Source: Candidatus Acetothermia bacterium (GTDB lineage: Bacteria; Bipolaricaulota; Bipolaricaulia; UBA7950). From it: DNA of 33,843 nucleotides. A program made the translations under genes and the position numbers. Of this stretch, positions 15,884 through 23,803 are shown one piece after another. The stretch is taken from positions 1 to 33,843 of the forward strand of contig JAJHSB010000025.1 in the NCBI GenBank assembly GCA_022684035.1, in the 5' to 3' direction. Each line of letters starts with the position of its first letter. Within the stretch, counting starts at the first letter, position 1. A model generated the notes under the pieces. The model saw nothing but the letters and a program-made list of their open reading frames with translations, was not told the DNA's origin and made no database searches.

Positions 15884-18355
15884 TTACTCCCACCAAATAA
15901 GAGGTTTAACTAGTTTATAATCCAAATCTTTGGTACTGATTTTTGTTCCATCTTCAAGTTCCACTTCGCCGTCGCTGATTTTCTTGATCCATTTTCCGGT
16001 AAGGTTAGATAAGGTCTCGGCAATATCTATGTTCGGATAGAGCTTTGACAAATCAACCTTGACCTTTTCTTTTTCATAATCAATCTCTAATGCTTTGAGC
16101 ATTTTTTCGTCTTTCATAAAGACATATTCCTGATATGGAGTTTTTGAGGGTGAAGTAAACAGATCGCTTTCTTCGTATTTGCAATTCGCCAGCGCTTCCT
16201 CGTATTGCTCAAGCTCGTAATACTTGAAAAACCCACCGCCTTGATATTCTTTCACTTCTTTTGAGATGCCGGATTTATCATAAGCCAAAACCTTTTTCAT
16301 TCTCGGCAAAACCACGCTGTAAAAATGCTCTCCCATCTCCACACCAATCCATTTTCGGCCGAGTTTATGGGCTACCGCTGTGGTTGTTCCTGAGCCGAGG
16401 AAGAAGTCAAGGATTAGTAATTGTTCATCGCATTCCATTCCTTCAATTATCCTTTTTAATAATATCTCTGAATTCTCCGTTGGAAAGAAAGTATTATGGG
16501 TCTCATAACTTTTAATATCAGTCCAATTTGTATCTAATAACAATTCTGGTTCTTTTAAATATTCAGGCATCCCTTTAATTTCATTTCCTTGCGTATCAAT
16601 ATATTTTCTGCCCGGATTAATTCTTATCCATCCCAGCTTTTCATATTCTGTTATTTTTTGTTGAGATAATCCCCAATGTTGTCCCTTTGGAGGCAACCAT
16701 GGTTTTCCAAAAAAATATCTCACTTGTAATTCATATGTTTTTCTCTGTCCAGGCATATCTAAAGAAATCCATTGTCTATCTTCCTCTTTAATTTTTCTTT
16801 TAGCTCCCCTAAAAGCTATTTCTCTAACCTCTTTTGCAAAAAAGAATATTGAATCAATGCCAGTTAAGTATTGATTAGTTAAACCCTTTGGCACATACCC
16901 TCTTTTAACAAAAATCTCATTCCTAAAATTCTCCCCTCCAAAAATCCCATCCATCAAACATCGCACAATCCAGTTGCCGTTATAATCACAACGAACAAAA
17001 ATGCTACCTTTTTTATTTAGCCAATCTTTAGCAATGCGTAATCGGTTTTCAAGGAGTGTTGCCCAATTTGCGTCCTTGTAATTGACATTGTAAAAATAAT
17101 CAGCATTTGTCCCTAAATTAAACGGCGGGTCGATATAAATTGTCTGCACTCTCTCTTTGAATTTTGGCAGGATTGTGTTCAACGCCTGATAGTTTTCGCT
17201 TTTTATCAGCCAGCCGTCTAATGATTTGTCCAAGTCATCAAACTGGTTCAAAATTTCAAGCTCCAAATCCTTGAAATACTTGGTATCAATCGGCAAATGC
17301 TGATATACTTTCTTCAATTTTTTGCCGTGCAAATTATTTTCAAATAAATCAATTTTGAATTTTGCATTGTCATTTTGATTTTTGATTTTTACATTTTGAA
17401 TTATTCCAAGTTCCTCCCACTCTCTCGTTTGCTCCCCAAAATTCTTATGTTTAACGATCTTGCCAATTATTTCCGGGGTTACTCTATCCAACGTAATCAC
17501 ATAATTTGAATTTTTTACAAACTTCGGCTTGTTCCAGATTTTTACCAGCTCGTCTTCAAACTGCGAGATAAAGTCAATAATCTTGAAGGCGATGTTTTTG
17601 AGGATTTGCAGTTGATTGACTCTGTCTGCGCCCCACTCCTTGGCTCCTTCCCAGAAATACTGATAACTCCAGAGTTTAAACTGCTCCTGCAAAAATGCTT
17701 TGGCGTTTTTGTTAATAAAAAAATCAACCTCGCTCTGCTTTTCAAAAATTCCGAAAGCACGCTCTAATTGTTCTTCAGTAATCGCAATGCCTTTCCGTTT
17801 TATGGCTTTTAGTACCTCGTCTTGCTTTGTTTTCGTCCCTTTTTCGGAATAGGAAACGGTAAAAGCAATCGTCCCGTCCTCGCGGACTTTGCTTAATTCA
17901 AAAACTAGCGAACGTTTTTCGTTGGCTTTTTTGCTTTCTATCTTTGAGGCGTCAAAGTAAAATTTAAATCCATCAAACTCAACCGGCAAACTTCGGAAAA
18001 TCCGGTCGGTTTTAACATAGTAAAGCATCTGCGTTTTCCAGAAGAGAATGACATCCCTTTCATCGGTATAAACTTTTTCGTAGATGTTGTTATGAAAAGG
18101 CGTTGAATTGAAATAGATTGAGCCGCTTTCCGTAAAATATCGGCTGAAAAAAGAGTAGAGTTTGTCAAAAAGTTCATCCCTGAATTTGGGGTGGCTTTTT
18201 AGCGCCGCTTCAATGTCTTTTTTAAGAATGTCCTCAATCTGGCGGTAGTAATTTGATTTTATCCTCATCAAATTAATAAAACCGCCTTTGCCTTCAATCT
18301 TGGCGCCAATAAAAACACCTTGAAGTGCTTTGTAAAATTTTTGTTCTTTGCTCAT
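15884..18355 (-). CDS. Type III-like adenine-specific DNA methyltransferase (Mod)
   Basis: The 823-residue protein has methyltransferase motif IV as IDPPFNLGTNADYF (DPPF near residues 409-412) and motif I later, as LDFFLGSGTTTAVAHKLG (near 650). Motif IV before motif I is the beta-class order of type III Mod subunits, which methylate adenine at N6 and supply target recognition. Residues 1 to about 400 form an unusually long N-terminal region with no motif I recognise, which may hold extra DNA-recognition or partner-binding functions. The start at 18355 (MSKEQKF) is chosen because the frame upstream, to 18544, only reads through the tRNA-Pro gene. A TATAAT on the minus strand at 18401-18406 is a likely -10 box; no clear Shine-Dalgarno sequence is visible. 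Confidence 0.88.
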   Translation of the reverse strand: MSKEQKFYKALQGVFIGAKIEGKGGFINLMRIKSNYYRQIEDILKKDIEAALKSHPKFRDELFDKLYSFFSRYFTESGSIYFNSTPFHNNIYEKVYTDERDVILFWKTQMLYYVKTDRIFRSLPVEFDGFKFYFDASKIESKKANEKRSLVFELSKVREDGTIAFTVSYSEKGTKTKQDEVLKAIKRKGIAITEEQLERAFGIFEKQSEVDFFINKNAKAFLQEQFKLWSYQYFWEGAKEWGADRVNQLQILKNIAFKIIDFISQFEDELVKIWNKPKFVKNSNYVITLDRVTPEIIGKIVKHKNFGEQTREWEELGIIQNVKIKNQNDNAKFKIDLFENNLHGKKLKKVYQHLPIDTKYFKDLELEILNQFDDLDKSLDGWLIKSENYQALNTILPKFKERVQTIYIDPPFNLGTNADYFYNVNYKDANWATLLENRLRIAKDWLNKKGSIFVRCDYNGNWIVRCLMDGIFGGENFRNEIFVKRGYVPKGLTNQYLTGIDSIFFFAKEVREIAFRGAKRKIKEEDRQWISLDMPGQRKTYELQVRYFFGKPWLPPKGQHWGLSQQKITEYEKLGWIRINPGRKYIDTQGNEIKGMPEYLKEPELLLDTNWTDIKSYETHNTFFPTENSEILLKRIIEGMECDEQLLILDFFLGSGTTTAVAHKLGRKWIGVEMGEHFYSVVLPRMKKVLAYDKSGISKEVKEYQGGGFFKYYELEQYEEALANCKYEESDLFTSPSKTPYQEYVFMKDEKMLKALEIDYEKEKVKVDLSKLYPNIDIAETLSNLTGKWIKKISDGEVELEDGTKISTKDLDYKLVKPLIWWE

Positions 18356-18476
18356 AGTAATTATTTCATTTTTATATTCTTTGTTGATTTTCCGTTTGAC
18401 ATTATAGTATGTATGCGGGAAAATGCGGGCGAGCGAGCAACAAAACGCCTCTGAATTTTCAAAATGTCTGAACTGG

Positions 18477-18550
18477 TCGGGACGGCCGGATTTGAACCGG
18501 CGACCTCTTGCGCCCCATGCAAGCACGCTACCTAGCTGCGCCACGTCCCG
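18477..18550 (-). tRNA. tRNA-Pro(GGG)
   Basis: The 74-nt cloverleaf has acceptor pairs CGGGACG/CGTCCCG, anticodon stem CTTGC/GCAAG with loop ATGGGGC (anticodon GGG), and T arm GCCGG-TTCAAAT-CCGGC. The 3' CCA is encoded (18476-18474), unlike in the six tRNAs near 26 kb, none of which encodes CCA. The AT-rich restriction-modification island starts directly behind the 3' end, a common integration site for mobile DNA. Confidence 0.95.
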
Positions 18551-18671
18551 TTACTCTAACGATGGTACTCTTATTTTTCTGATTATGCAAACTGCGAGTT
18601 GATCATTACTTGTGTATAGACTACCATTTTATCTGTGAGTATGCACTTTCAGTACGCAGAGGAGGATATAG

Positions 18672-19229
18672 ATGGATTTGAAAAAGATCGAAGAAGGCAT
18701 GCGTCAGATTCTACATGGAATAGGAATTGAACATCTCAATGACGAAGTATTGACTAACACACCACGGCGGGTAGCCCTGATGTACAACGAATTCTTTGCT
18801 GATATCAAGCAAGAACCGGCACAGGTAATCAAAACCTTCTATCAAGAGAATTATGACGAGATGGTAGCGGTCAAGGGGATTCCCTTCTTCTCGATATGTG
18901 AGCACCATTTTCTTCCTTTTACCGGCACAGCAGATATCGTTTATGTTGTAAAAGATAGTCGGATTGTCGGAGCAAGTAAATTAGCCCGTGCACTCGACAT
19001 AGCGGCTAAACGGCCTCAATTACAGGAGAGACTTACCGCACAGGTCGCCGATGTATTGATGACGCAAATCAAGCCTTATGGAGTACTGGTACGGATGGAA
19101 GCGACCCATTTATGCATCACATTGCGTGGGGTCAAAAAACCAAGCAGCACGCTGGTGACATCAGCGATCCGTGGTTTATTACGTACTAATTCTGCTTCGC
19201 GCGCCGAAGCCTTGTCGCTGATCTCATAG
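18672..19229 (+). CDS. folE: GTP cyclohydrolase I
   Basis: FolE converts GTP to 7,8-dihydroneopterin triphosphate, the entry step to tetrahydrofolate, queuosine or biopterin, in the cytoplasm. The 185-residue length is normal. Visible blocks are NTPRRVALMYNEFF near 24, the zinc- and substrate-binding ICEHHFLPFTG near 75-85, IVGASKLAR near 98, KRPQLQERLT near 113, and THLCITLRGVKKP near 145 with the second zinc Cys. The ATG at 18672 has GAGGAGG upstream. It is transcribed away from the tRNA-Pro and convergent with sppA. The folate it feeds is the one-carbon donor for PanB elsewhere in this window, though the genes are not linked. Confidence 0.97.
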   Translation: MDLKKIEEGMRQILHGIGIEHLNDEVLTNTPRRVALMYNEFFADIKQEPAQVIKTFYQENYDEMVAVKGIPFFSICEHHFLPFTGTADIVYVVKDSRIVGASKLARALDIAAKRPQLQERLTAQVADVLMTQIKPYGVLVRMEATHLCITLRGVKKPSSTLVTSAIRGLLRTNSASRAEALSLIS

Positions 19230-19328
19230 GGATTAAACACCGACCTGTTAAGAGTTAAGCAGAAACAGAGGCCATTGACCGCAAGCCCAGTGGCAACAGC
19301 CCCTGCCATAGTAGTGTTAATATCCGGA

Positions 19329-19348
19329 TCTCTCGCAACAACGAGAGA
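19329..19348. terminator. Hairpin between convergent folE and sppA
   Basis: A perfect 7-bp stem (TCTCTCG/CGAGAGA) with a 6-base loop lies in the 134-base gap between the two convergent stop codons. It has no T-tract on either side, so it may be a weak bidirectional terminator or an mRNA 3'-end stabiliser. Confidence 0.4.
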
Positions 19349-19363
19349 ATAGGGATGGCAGGA

Positions 19364-20986
19364 TTACACTCTTATGTCGAAGAAAAGAGTCTCTGGCATC
19401 AGATAACTAGGGGCAAGCAAATTGCCCTTTTCCGTATTTATTAGCGCAAGTAGGTGCTCCATCTCCGGTGGGAATGAAAGAGTAGTCTCTTTCTTGCCAC
19501 CGAGGAGCGCTTTCTCAAAGAAAGAGTAACGGAGTTTAGGAAATATCTCGGCAGTGATCTTCTTTACGCCGAGCTCTTTTCCCATCGCTTTGAGCGCTAC
19601 CAACAGGCCACCGGTTTCATCTACCAGTCCGAGTTCTTTGGCATCTTCTCCACTCCATATTCTTCCTTGGCCAATCTTATCCACCTCATTTATACTCATC
19701 TTCCTACCACTGGAGACGCGCGTTATGAAATTCTGATACATCGCTTCTATCTGCCCGTCGATGATTGCTCGTTCTATGTCGCTGCGGCGTCGCGTGACGC
19801 TGAATAGATCCGCATGTGGCCCTTTCTTTAACGTAGAATGGGTCAAGCCGATCTTGTCATATACAGCTTTAAAATAAAATGATGCGCCGATAACTCCGAT
19901 CGATCCTGTAATAGTTGTAGTATGAGAAAATATCTTATCACCAGGATAGGAGAGAAAATACCCACCTGACCCAGCTACTCCTCCTTGGGAGACAAAGAGC
20001 GGCTTCTTCTCTTTCAGTTTGAGCAATTCTTCTGCTAAATGAGCCGAGGCACTGGCAGAGCCACCAGGTGAGTTTATTCTGAATACAACGCCGGCGATAC
20101 GTTTATTTACGCGCAGTTTCCGTATTTCATCGGTATAATCGATGTCACCGATTGCCTGCCCGAAGAGTGATCGTTTCTGGTTGTGAGTATCAACGATAGC
20201 GCCATCGAAGAATAAAAGAGCAATTCGCTTCTTTCTCCCTCGCCACCGTGGGCCGATTGTAAGTCTTTTCACCTTGAGCTTAAGTGGTTTGCGCTTCTCC
20301 TCTTTCCAGCCATCGATCAGATTGTTGATGTAATCCACATCGTCGATCCAACCTTGATCCTGTGCTTCCTGAGCAGTAAGGACTTTGCCGTTTATAAGCT
20401 CGTCGATATCCGCTCTCTCTTTGCCCCGCCTCCGGCAAATACGTGTGATGAAGTGATTAAAGAGGACCTCGTAGTATTTTCCGTAGGCTTCCTCAGTGGC
20501 TGGGTCAATCTTATCGACCCGAAAGAGATCCATTGCACCTTTGTACTTTCCCCGGCGATATACCTCAACTTCGATTCCCAACTTGTCAGCGAGTCGCTTG
20601 ACAAACGGCATCGTTGTAGAAAAACCGAAAAAGTGGAGAAAACCGTCAGGAGCAATCACAGCACGCTTACTTGCAGCAGCGAGGTAAAGTTCCTTCTCTC
20701 CGTATTCCTTGGCATAAAAGATCGTTTCGATCCCTGCGTCACCGATCCCCTCGATGATGGAGGCGATCTCTTCGCAATCAGCCGGCGAAGCAGAGAAGGT
20801 ATGATAAGAGTTGATGATCACCTTGGCTGGACGTTTTTTCTTGATCAATTCTGCTTTGACGAGTAGTTGATCTAAATAGGTATTATTATCATGCTGTTCA
20901 ATGAACGGCATCGGTTTGAATATTTGACTGCTCTCTTTGAATATTCCATCCAGTGGTAACAGATAGTAACTGCTCCTTTTTCCCAT
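19364..20986 (-). CDS. sppA: S49 signal peptide peptidase, SppA-like (67K type)
   Basis: SppA proteases of family S49 cleave leftover signal peptides with a Ser/Lys dyad. The 540-residue protein has two tandem S49 domains, as in the E. coli 67K form. The N-terminal half carries the Lys segment EVYRRGKYKGAMDLFRVDK near 143-161. The C-terminal half carries VVFRINSPGGSASAS near 297 and GGVAGSGGYFLSYPGDKIFS near 335, holding the nucleophile Ser. TGSIGVIG follows near 365. The N-terminus (MGKRSSYYLLPLDGIF) shows no membrane anchor, unusual for SppA, so the enzyme may be soluble or peripheral. The ATG at 20986 has GGAGGG upstream, and a TATAAT on the minus strand at 21058-21063 is a likely -10 box. 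Confidence 0.9.
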   Translation of the reverse strand: MGKRSSYYLLPLDGIFKESSQIFKPMPFIEQHDNNTYLDQLLVKAELIKKKRPAKVIINSYHTFSASPADCEEIASIIEGIGDAGIETIFYAKEYGEKELYLAAASKRAVIAPDGFLHFFGFSTTMPFVKRLADKLGIEVEVYRRGKYKGAMDLFRVDKIDPATEEAYGKYYEVLFNHFITRICRRRGKERADIDELINGKVLTAQEAQDQGWIDDVDYINNLIDGWKEEKRKPLKLKVKRLTIGPRWRGRKKRIALLFFDGAIVDTHNQKRSLFGQAIGDIDYTDEIRKLRVNKRIAGVVFRINSPGGSASASAHLAEELLKLKEKKPLFVSQGGVAGSGGYFLSYPGDKIFSHTTTITGSIGVIGASFYFKAVYDKIGLTHSTLKKGPHADLFSVTRRRSDIERAIIDGQIEAMYQNFITRVSSGRKMSINEVDKIGQGRIWSGEDAKELGLVDETGGLLVALKAMGKELGVKKITAEIFPKLRYSFFEKALLGGKKETTLSFPPEMEHLLALINTEKGNLLAPSYLMPETLFFDIRV

Positions 20987-21361
20987 AATTGAAGCCCTCC
21001 TTTATAATAGCGCCATAGGGAAGAATCCCTCTTTGGTAGTCTTAATCTTAGAAAATTATTATACTAAAGTTTATCTTGACGAGCCAAACTGCAACGGAGA
21101 AACGAGAGTCGCGGGAAAGAAAGTTTGGTTCTTCTCCAATTTAGTTAATAGGAAGGATTCAAGTGCTTATTTTTTAGTAAGGATTTTATAAGCATTTCCC
21201 CCCGAATCCTTGCTCCGTACTTGATACTGGGCTTGACCCCTTGAATCCTCATGATCTTACCAACTTTTCAGGTATCAGACAACCTGAAAAAGAGTCTGAT
21301 CTATGCTATACTAACTACCATAAACGGGTGTGAGGTAGATCATAAGCGGAGAGGATAGAGA
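20987..21361. promoter_or_regulatory. Structured divergent intergenic region between sppA and the redoxin operon
   Basis: This 375-base region contains no gene but much symmetry. An outer 8-bp stem (AAGGATTC 21153-21160 with GAATCCTT 21204-21211) encloses an inner 7-bp stem (TGCTTAT 21164-21170 with ATAAGCA 21188-21194). Farther right, TTTTCAGGT (21265-21273) pairs with ACCTGAAAA (21282-21290), while ATCAGAC (21274-21280), in the loop of the former, pairs with GTCTGAT (21294-21300); the two pairings overlap. A TATACT at 21307-21312 is a likely -10 for the redoxin operon, with CTGAAA as a weak -35 at 21284-21289 inside the repeats. Operator sites or an RNA switch are possible. Confidence 0.5.
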
Positions 21362-22474
21362 ATGATAGATAGAAGACTACTCTTATCAGGAGTGACGATA
21401 TTCTTTCTCCTGCTATCCTTAACTTGCATCGTGACCGCTCAAAATACAGATACGGTGACAATCATCTTTTTCTACGATGTAGGTTGTCCTGATTGTGTGC
21501 GCATCGCCGCTTTTCTCGATCGCATGGAAGAAGAGCATGCCGGCCTCGTCATTTACCGTAAGAATATCCGCGCTAATATCAGTATTCTACAGCGCTTGGA
21601 GTATCTCTATCAGGTACAGCCAACGTCAGTGCCGGTGATCTTTATCGATGAACAAGTCTTTACCGGCGCTGGACGGGCAGTTGAATTTAGGATCGAGCAA
21701 GCGATCATCCGTGCATTCGCCGTAGGATCGATTTCGCCGCTTACTCGGCTCGCGGCAGCTAATATCGTAGCAGCAGATATAGTTCATACGGTGAGGATCC
21801 CAGTTGTTATAGCTGCTGCTGCAGCTGATTCGATCAATCCATGCGCATTTACCGTCCTCCTTCTTCTGTTAGGAACACTGATCATCGCCGGCAAGAAGAA
21901 ACGAGTGGCGCGCATCGGTATTCTGTTCACCACTGCGATCTTTATCTCCTATTTTCTGATGGGAATCGGCTTATATAGTGCAATTCAAGCCGCTTATATC
22001 CAGCGGATTATCTTCCTTATCTCTGCTGGTCTGGCGATTCTGCTCGGAGCTTGGAATCTAAAAGACTACCTTTGGGCAGGGAGGTGGTCTGCAATCAGAG
22101 TTCCGCTTGCATGGCAGCCCGCGCTCAAAAGGATCACCACTAATATCGTATCGATCCCGGGCGCGTTTGGTGCCGGTCTCCTTGTCAGCTTATTCCTCTT
22201 GCCGTGTTCTTCCGGCCCGTATATCGTCATACTCGGCCTCCTTGCCGAGACAGCAACCCGCAATCAAGCAATTATTCTGCTGGCGTTATACAATTTGATC
22301 TTTCTTCTGCCGCTGGTCATTATCACGCTGGCAGTTTCATTGGGATATACCACAACCGCACGTACCGAGCGCTGGCGAAGAGATTGGCAACGCCGGTTCT
22401 CGCTGGCCTCAGGAGCAGTGATGTTAACGCTCGGAACGGGGATGTTAGTAGCGATGAATTTTGGCTTTCTGTAA
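21362..22474 (+). CDS. Redoxin-CcdA (DsbD-like) fusion, periplasmic thiol-redox transporter
   Basis: The 370-residue protein starts with a signal/anchor segment (LLLSGVTIFFLLLSLTCIV), then a thioredoxin/glutaredoxin-fold domain with GCPDC near residues 41-45. From about residue 140 it has roughly six membrane segments of the CcdA/DsbD type, with the redox cysteines in ADSINPCAFTV near 160 and FLLPCSSGPY near 280. CcdA-type proteins carry electrons from cytoplasmic thioredoxin across the inner membrane. Here the acceptor domain is fused at the N-terminus and probably exported, so it can be reduced directly. The ATG at 21362 has GGAGAGG upstream. The next gene starts two bases after its stop and encodes a paralogous redoxin, suggesting a relay. 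Confidence 0.85.
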   Translation: MIDRRLLLSGVTIFFLLLSLTCIVTAQNTDTVTIIFFYDVGCPDCVRIAAFLDRMEEEHAGLVIYRKNIRANISILQRLEYLYQVQPTSVPVIFIDEQVFTGAGRAVEFRIEQAIIRAFAVGSISPLTRLAAANIVAADIVHTVRIPVVIAAAAADSINPCAFTVLLLLLGTLIIAGKKKRVARIGILFTTAIFISYFLMGIGLYSAIQAAYIQRIIFLISAGLAILLGAWNLKDYLWAGRWSAIRVPLAWQPALKRITTNIVSIPGAFGAGLLVSLFLLPCSSGPYIVILGLLAETATRNQAIILLALYNLIFLLPLVIITLAVSLGYTTTARTERWRRDWQRRFSLASGAVMLTLGTGMLVAMNFGFL

Positions 22475-22476
22475 TC

Positions 22477-22947
22477 ATGAAATCATTTAAACGGATACTG
22501 GTGAGTATTCTGTTTTTGACGGCAATAAGCAGATATGGGGCGATGCCGGAAAATCAACTTCCGCTCATCATCTTCTTTTACGCTGCGGAATGCCCGGACT
22601 GCGACAGGATGAAGCAAGTCTTGTCAGATATTCTCTTGCCGCATCCTGATATCCTTGTTGCTTACTATAATATCGCTGTAAGAGAGAACTTATCGCTGCT
22701 GAAAAACCTCGCAGCAGTATTTGGCATTACCCCGGCACAACTGCCGGTGATTTTCGTCGGAGAGAAGGTAATCATCGGAGCAGGTCGAGCAGCGGAATTA
22801 AAACTCAACCGGGCGGTGCGAGAATGTATCGAAGTCGACTGCCGCTCGCCGTTGGAAAAATTACGCCAAGAACGACATGCATGGAGAGAGATATTAATTG
22901 TCGGAGGACTGATCGTGCTGTTGCTCTTCGTCCTGCTGGTGCGATAA
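22477..22947 (+). CDS. Membrane-anchored periplasmic redoxin with CPDC motif
   Basis: The 156-residue protein has an N-terminal signal segment (FKRILVSILFLTAI), a redoxin-fold domain with FFYAAECPDCDRMK near residues 29-42 and the cis-Pro block AQLPVIFVGEKVI near 87-99, and a C-terminal membrane helix (EILIVGGLIVLLLFVLLVR). It shares the blocks GAGRA, RAV and SPL with the N-terminal domain of the preceding fusion protein, so the two look like a duplication. The ATG at 22477 follows the upstream stop by two bases; an earlier in-frame start inside the previous gene is rejected. It is likely the electron acceptor of the upstream fusion, acting on periplasmic or c-type cytochrome thiols. Confidence 0.8.
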   Translation: MKSFKRILVSILFLTAISRYGAMPENQLPLIIFFYAAECPDCDRMKQVLSDILLPHPDILVAYYNIAVRENLSLLKNLAAVFGITPAQLPVIFVGEKVIIGAGRAAELKLNRAVRECIEVDCRSPLEKLRQERHAWREILIVGGLIVLLLFVLLVR

Positions 22948-22984
22948 ACGAGAGCCAACACGAGTCTTTACAACTGGAATTCTG

Positions 22985-23752
22985 ATGAAAAGAACAACAG
23001 AAGAACTGCTTTGCGATTTGAAACAGGCGACTGATCCAGCAGCGATATCTACATTATGCGAAGAGATCGTCTCCCACCACATCGGATTGGTAAAGTCGAT
23101 CGCCACTGAGTTTCGCAGCTCCGGTGAACCATTGGATGACTTGATTCAAACAGGGTATATCGGTCTGCTTAGCGCAGTAGCCAATTTTGATCCTGCCCGC
23201 GGAATAAAATTCACTACTTATGCCACTTATCTCATCAAAGGAGAAATGCGCCATTACATCCGTGATAAATGCTCAACTATTCGTATTCCGCAATGGATAC
23301 AAACTTTAAATAATAAAATTAAACAGGAAGAAGCGCGGTTCTTCCAGGAACAGGGACGCCCGCCGACGATAGCTGAATTGGCACAGTTACTTAATTTAAC
23401 GACAGAGGGAATAGCTGAAGTATTGAAGGCCCGCGATACAATGACCTATATCTCCATCGACCAAGAACGGCGCGAGCATGATCCACGCCCCCCTCTCATT
23501 GATATCAGCAAGATTCGGTCATCCCAAAATACGGATTTTCCGCTTGAACACCGGATGGAGATCATTACAGCGATAGAGAGCCTCACACAAATTCAACGTG
23601 ATATCGTCACCGGGCTTTTCTACGAAAGCAAGAGTCAGCAAGAATTAGGTAAAGAGTTGAATCTATCGCAACGTCAGGTATCGCGGTTGAAGGCTCAGTT
23701 GCTTAATAAGATCAAAGAACGGCTTGCCGCAGTCCCGCCAGATGGCAACTGA
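22985..23752 (+). CDS. Group 3 RNA polymerase sigma factor (SigB/SigF/FliA-like)
   Basis: The 255-residue protein has sigma-70 regions 2-4 without the long N-terminal region of housekeeping sigma. Region 2 is DDLIQTGYIGLLSAVANFDP followed by FTTYATYLIKGEMRHYIRD near 55-95. Region 3 includes QEEARFFQEQGRPPTIAELA near 115-135. Region 4 is LTQIQRDIVTGLFYESKSQ and the recognition helix LGKELNLSQRQVSRLKAQL near 215-240. This is the alternative sigma group for sporulation-like, stress or flagellar regulons. No anti-sigma or anti-anti-sigma gene is adjacent, so its control is not visible. It starts 37 bases after the redoxin gene, so it may share its transcript. Confidence 0.88.
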   Translation: MKRTTEELLCDLKQATDPAAISTLCEEIVSHHIGLVKSIATEFRSSGEPLDDLIQTGYIGLLSAVANFDPARGIKFTTYATYLIKGEMRHYIRDKCSTIRIPQWIQTLNNKIKQEEARFFQEQGRPPTIAELAQLLNLTTEGIAEVLKARDTMTYISIDQERREHDPRPPLIDISKIRSSQNTDFPLEHRMEIITAIESLTQIQRDIVTGLFYESKSQQELGKELNLSQRQVSRLKAQLLNKIKERLAAVPPDGN

Positions 23753-23803
23753 AATTTACAAAATATAGGTATAATACATTTAGTATGATGAGCAAGAAGA
23801 AGG

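Noticed and set aside
18356-18544. N-terminal 63-codon extension of the Mod reading frame
   Set aside because: It is a read-through of the tRNA-Pro gene in the same strand and frame; the peptide is a known type of annotation artefact, and the real start is MSKEQKF at 18355.
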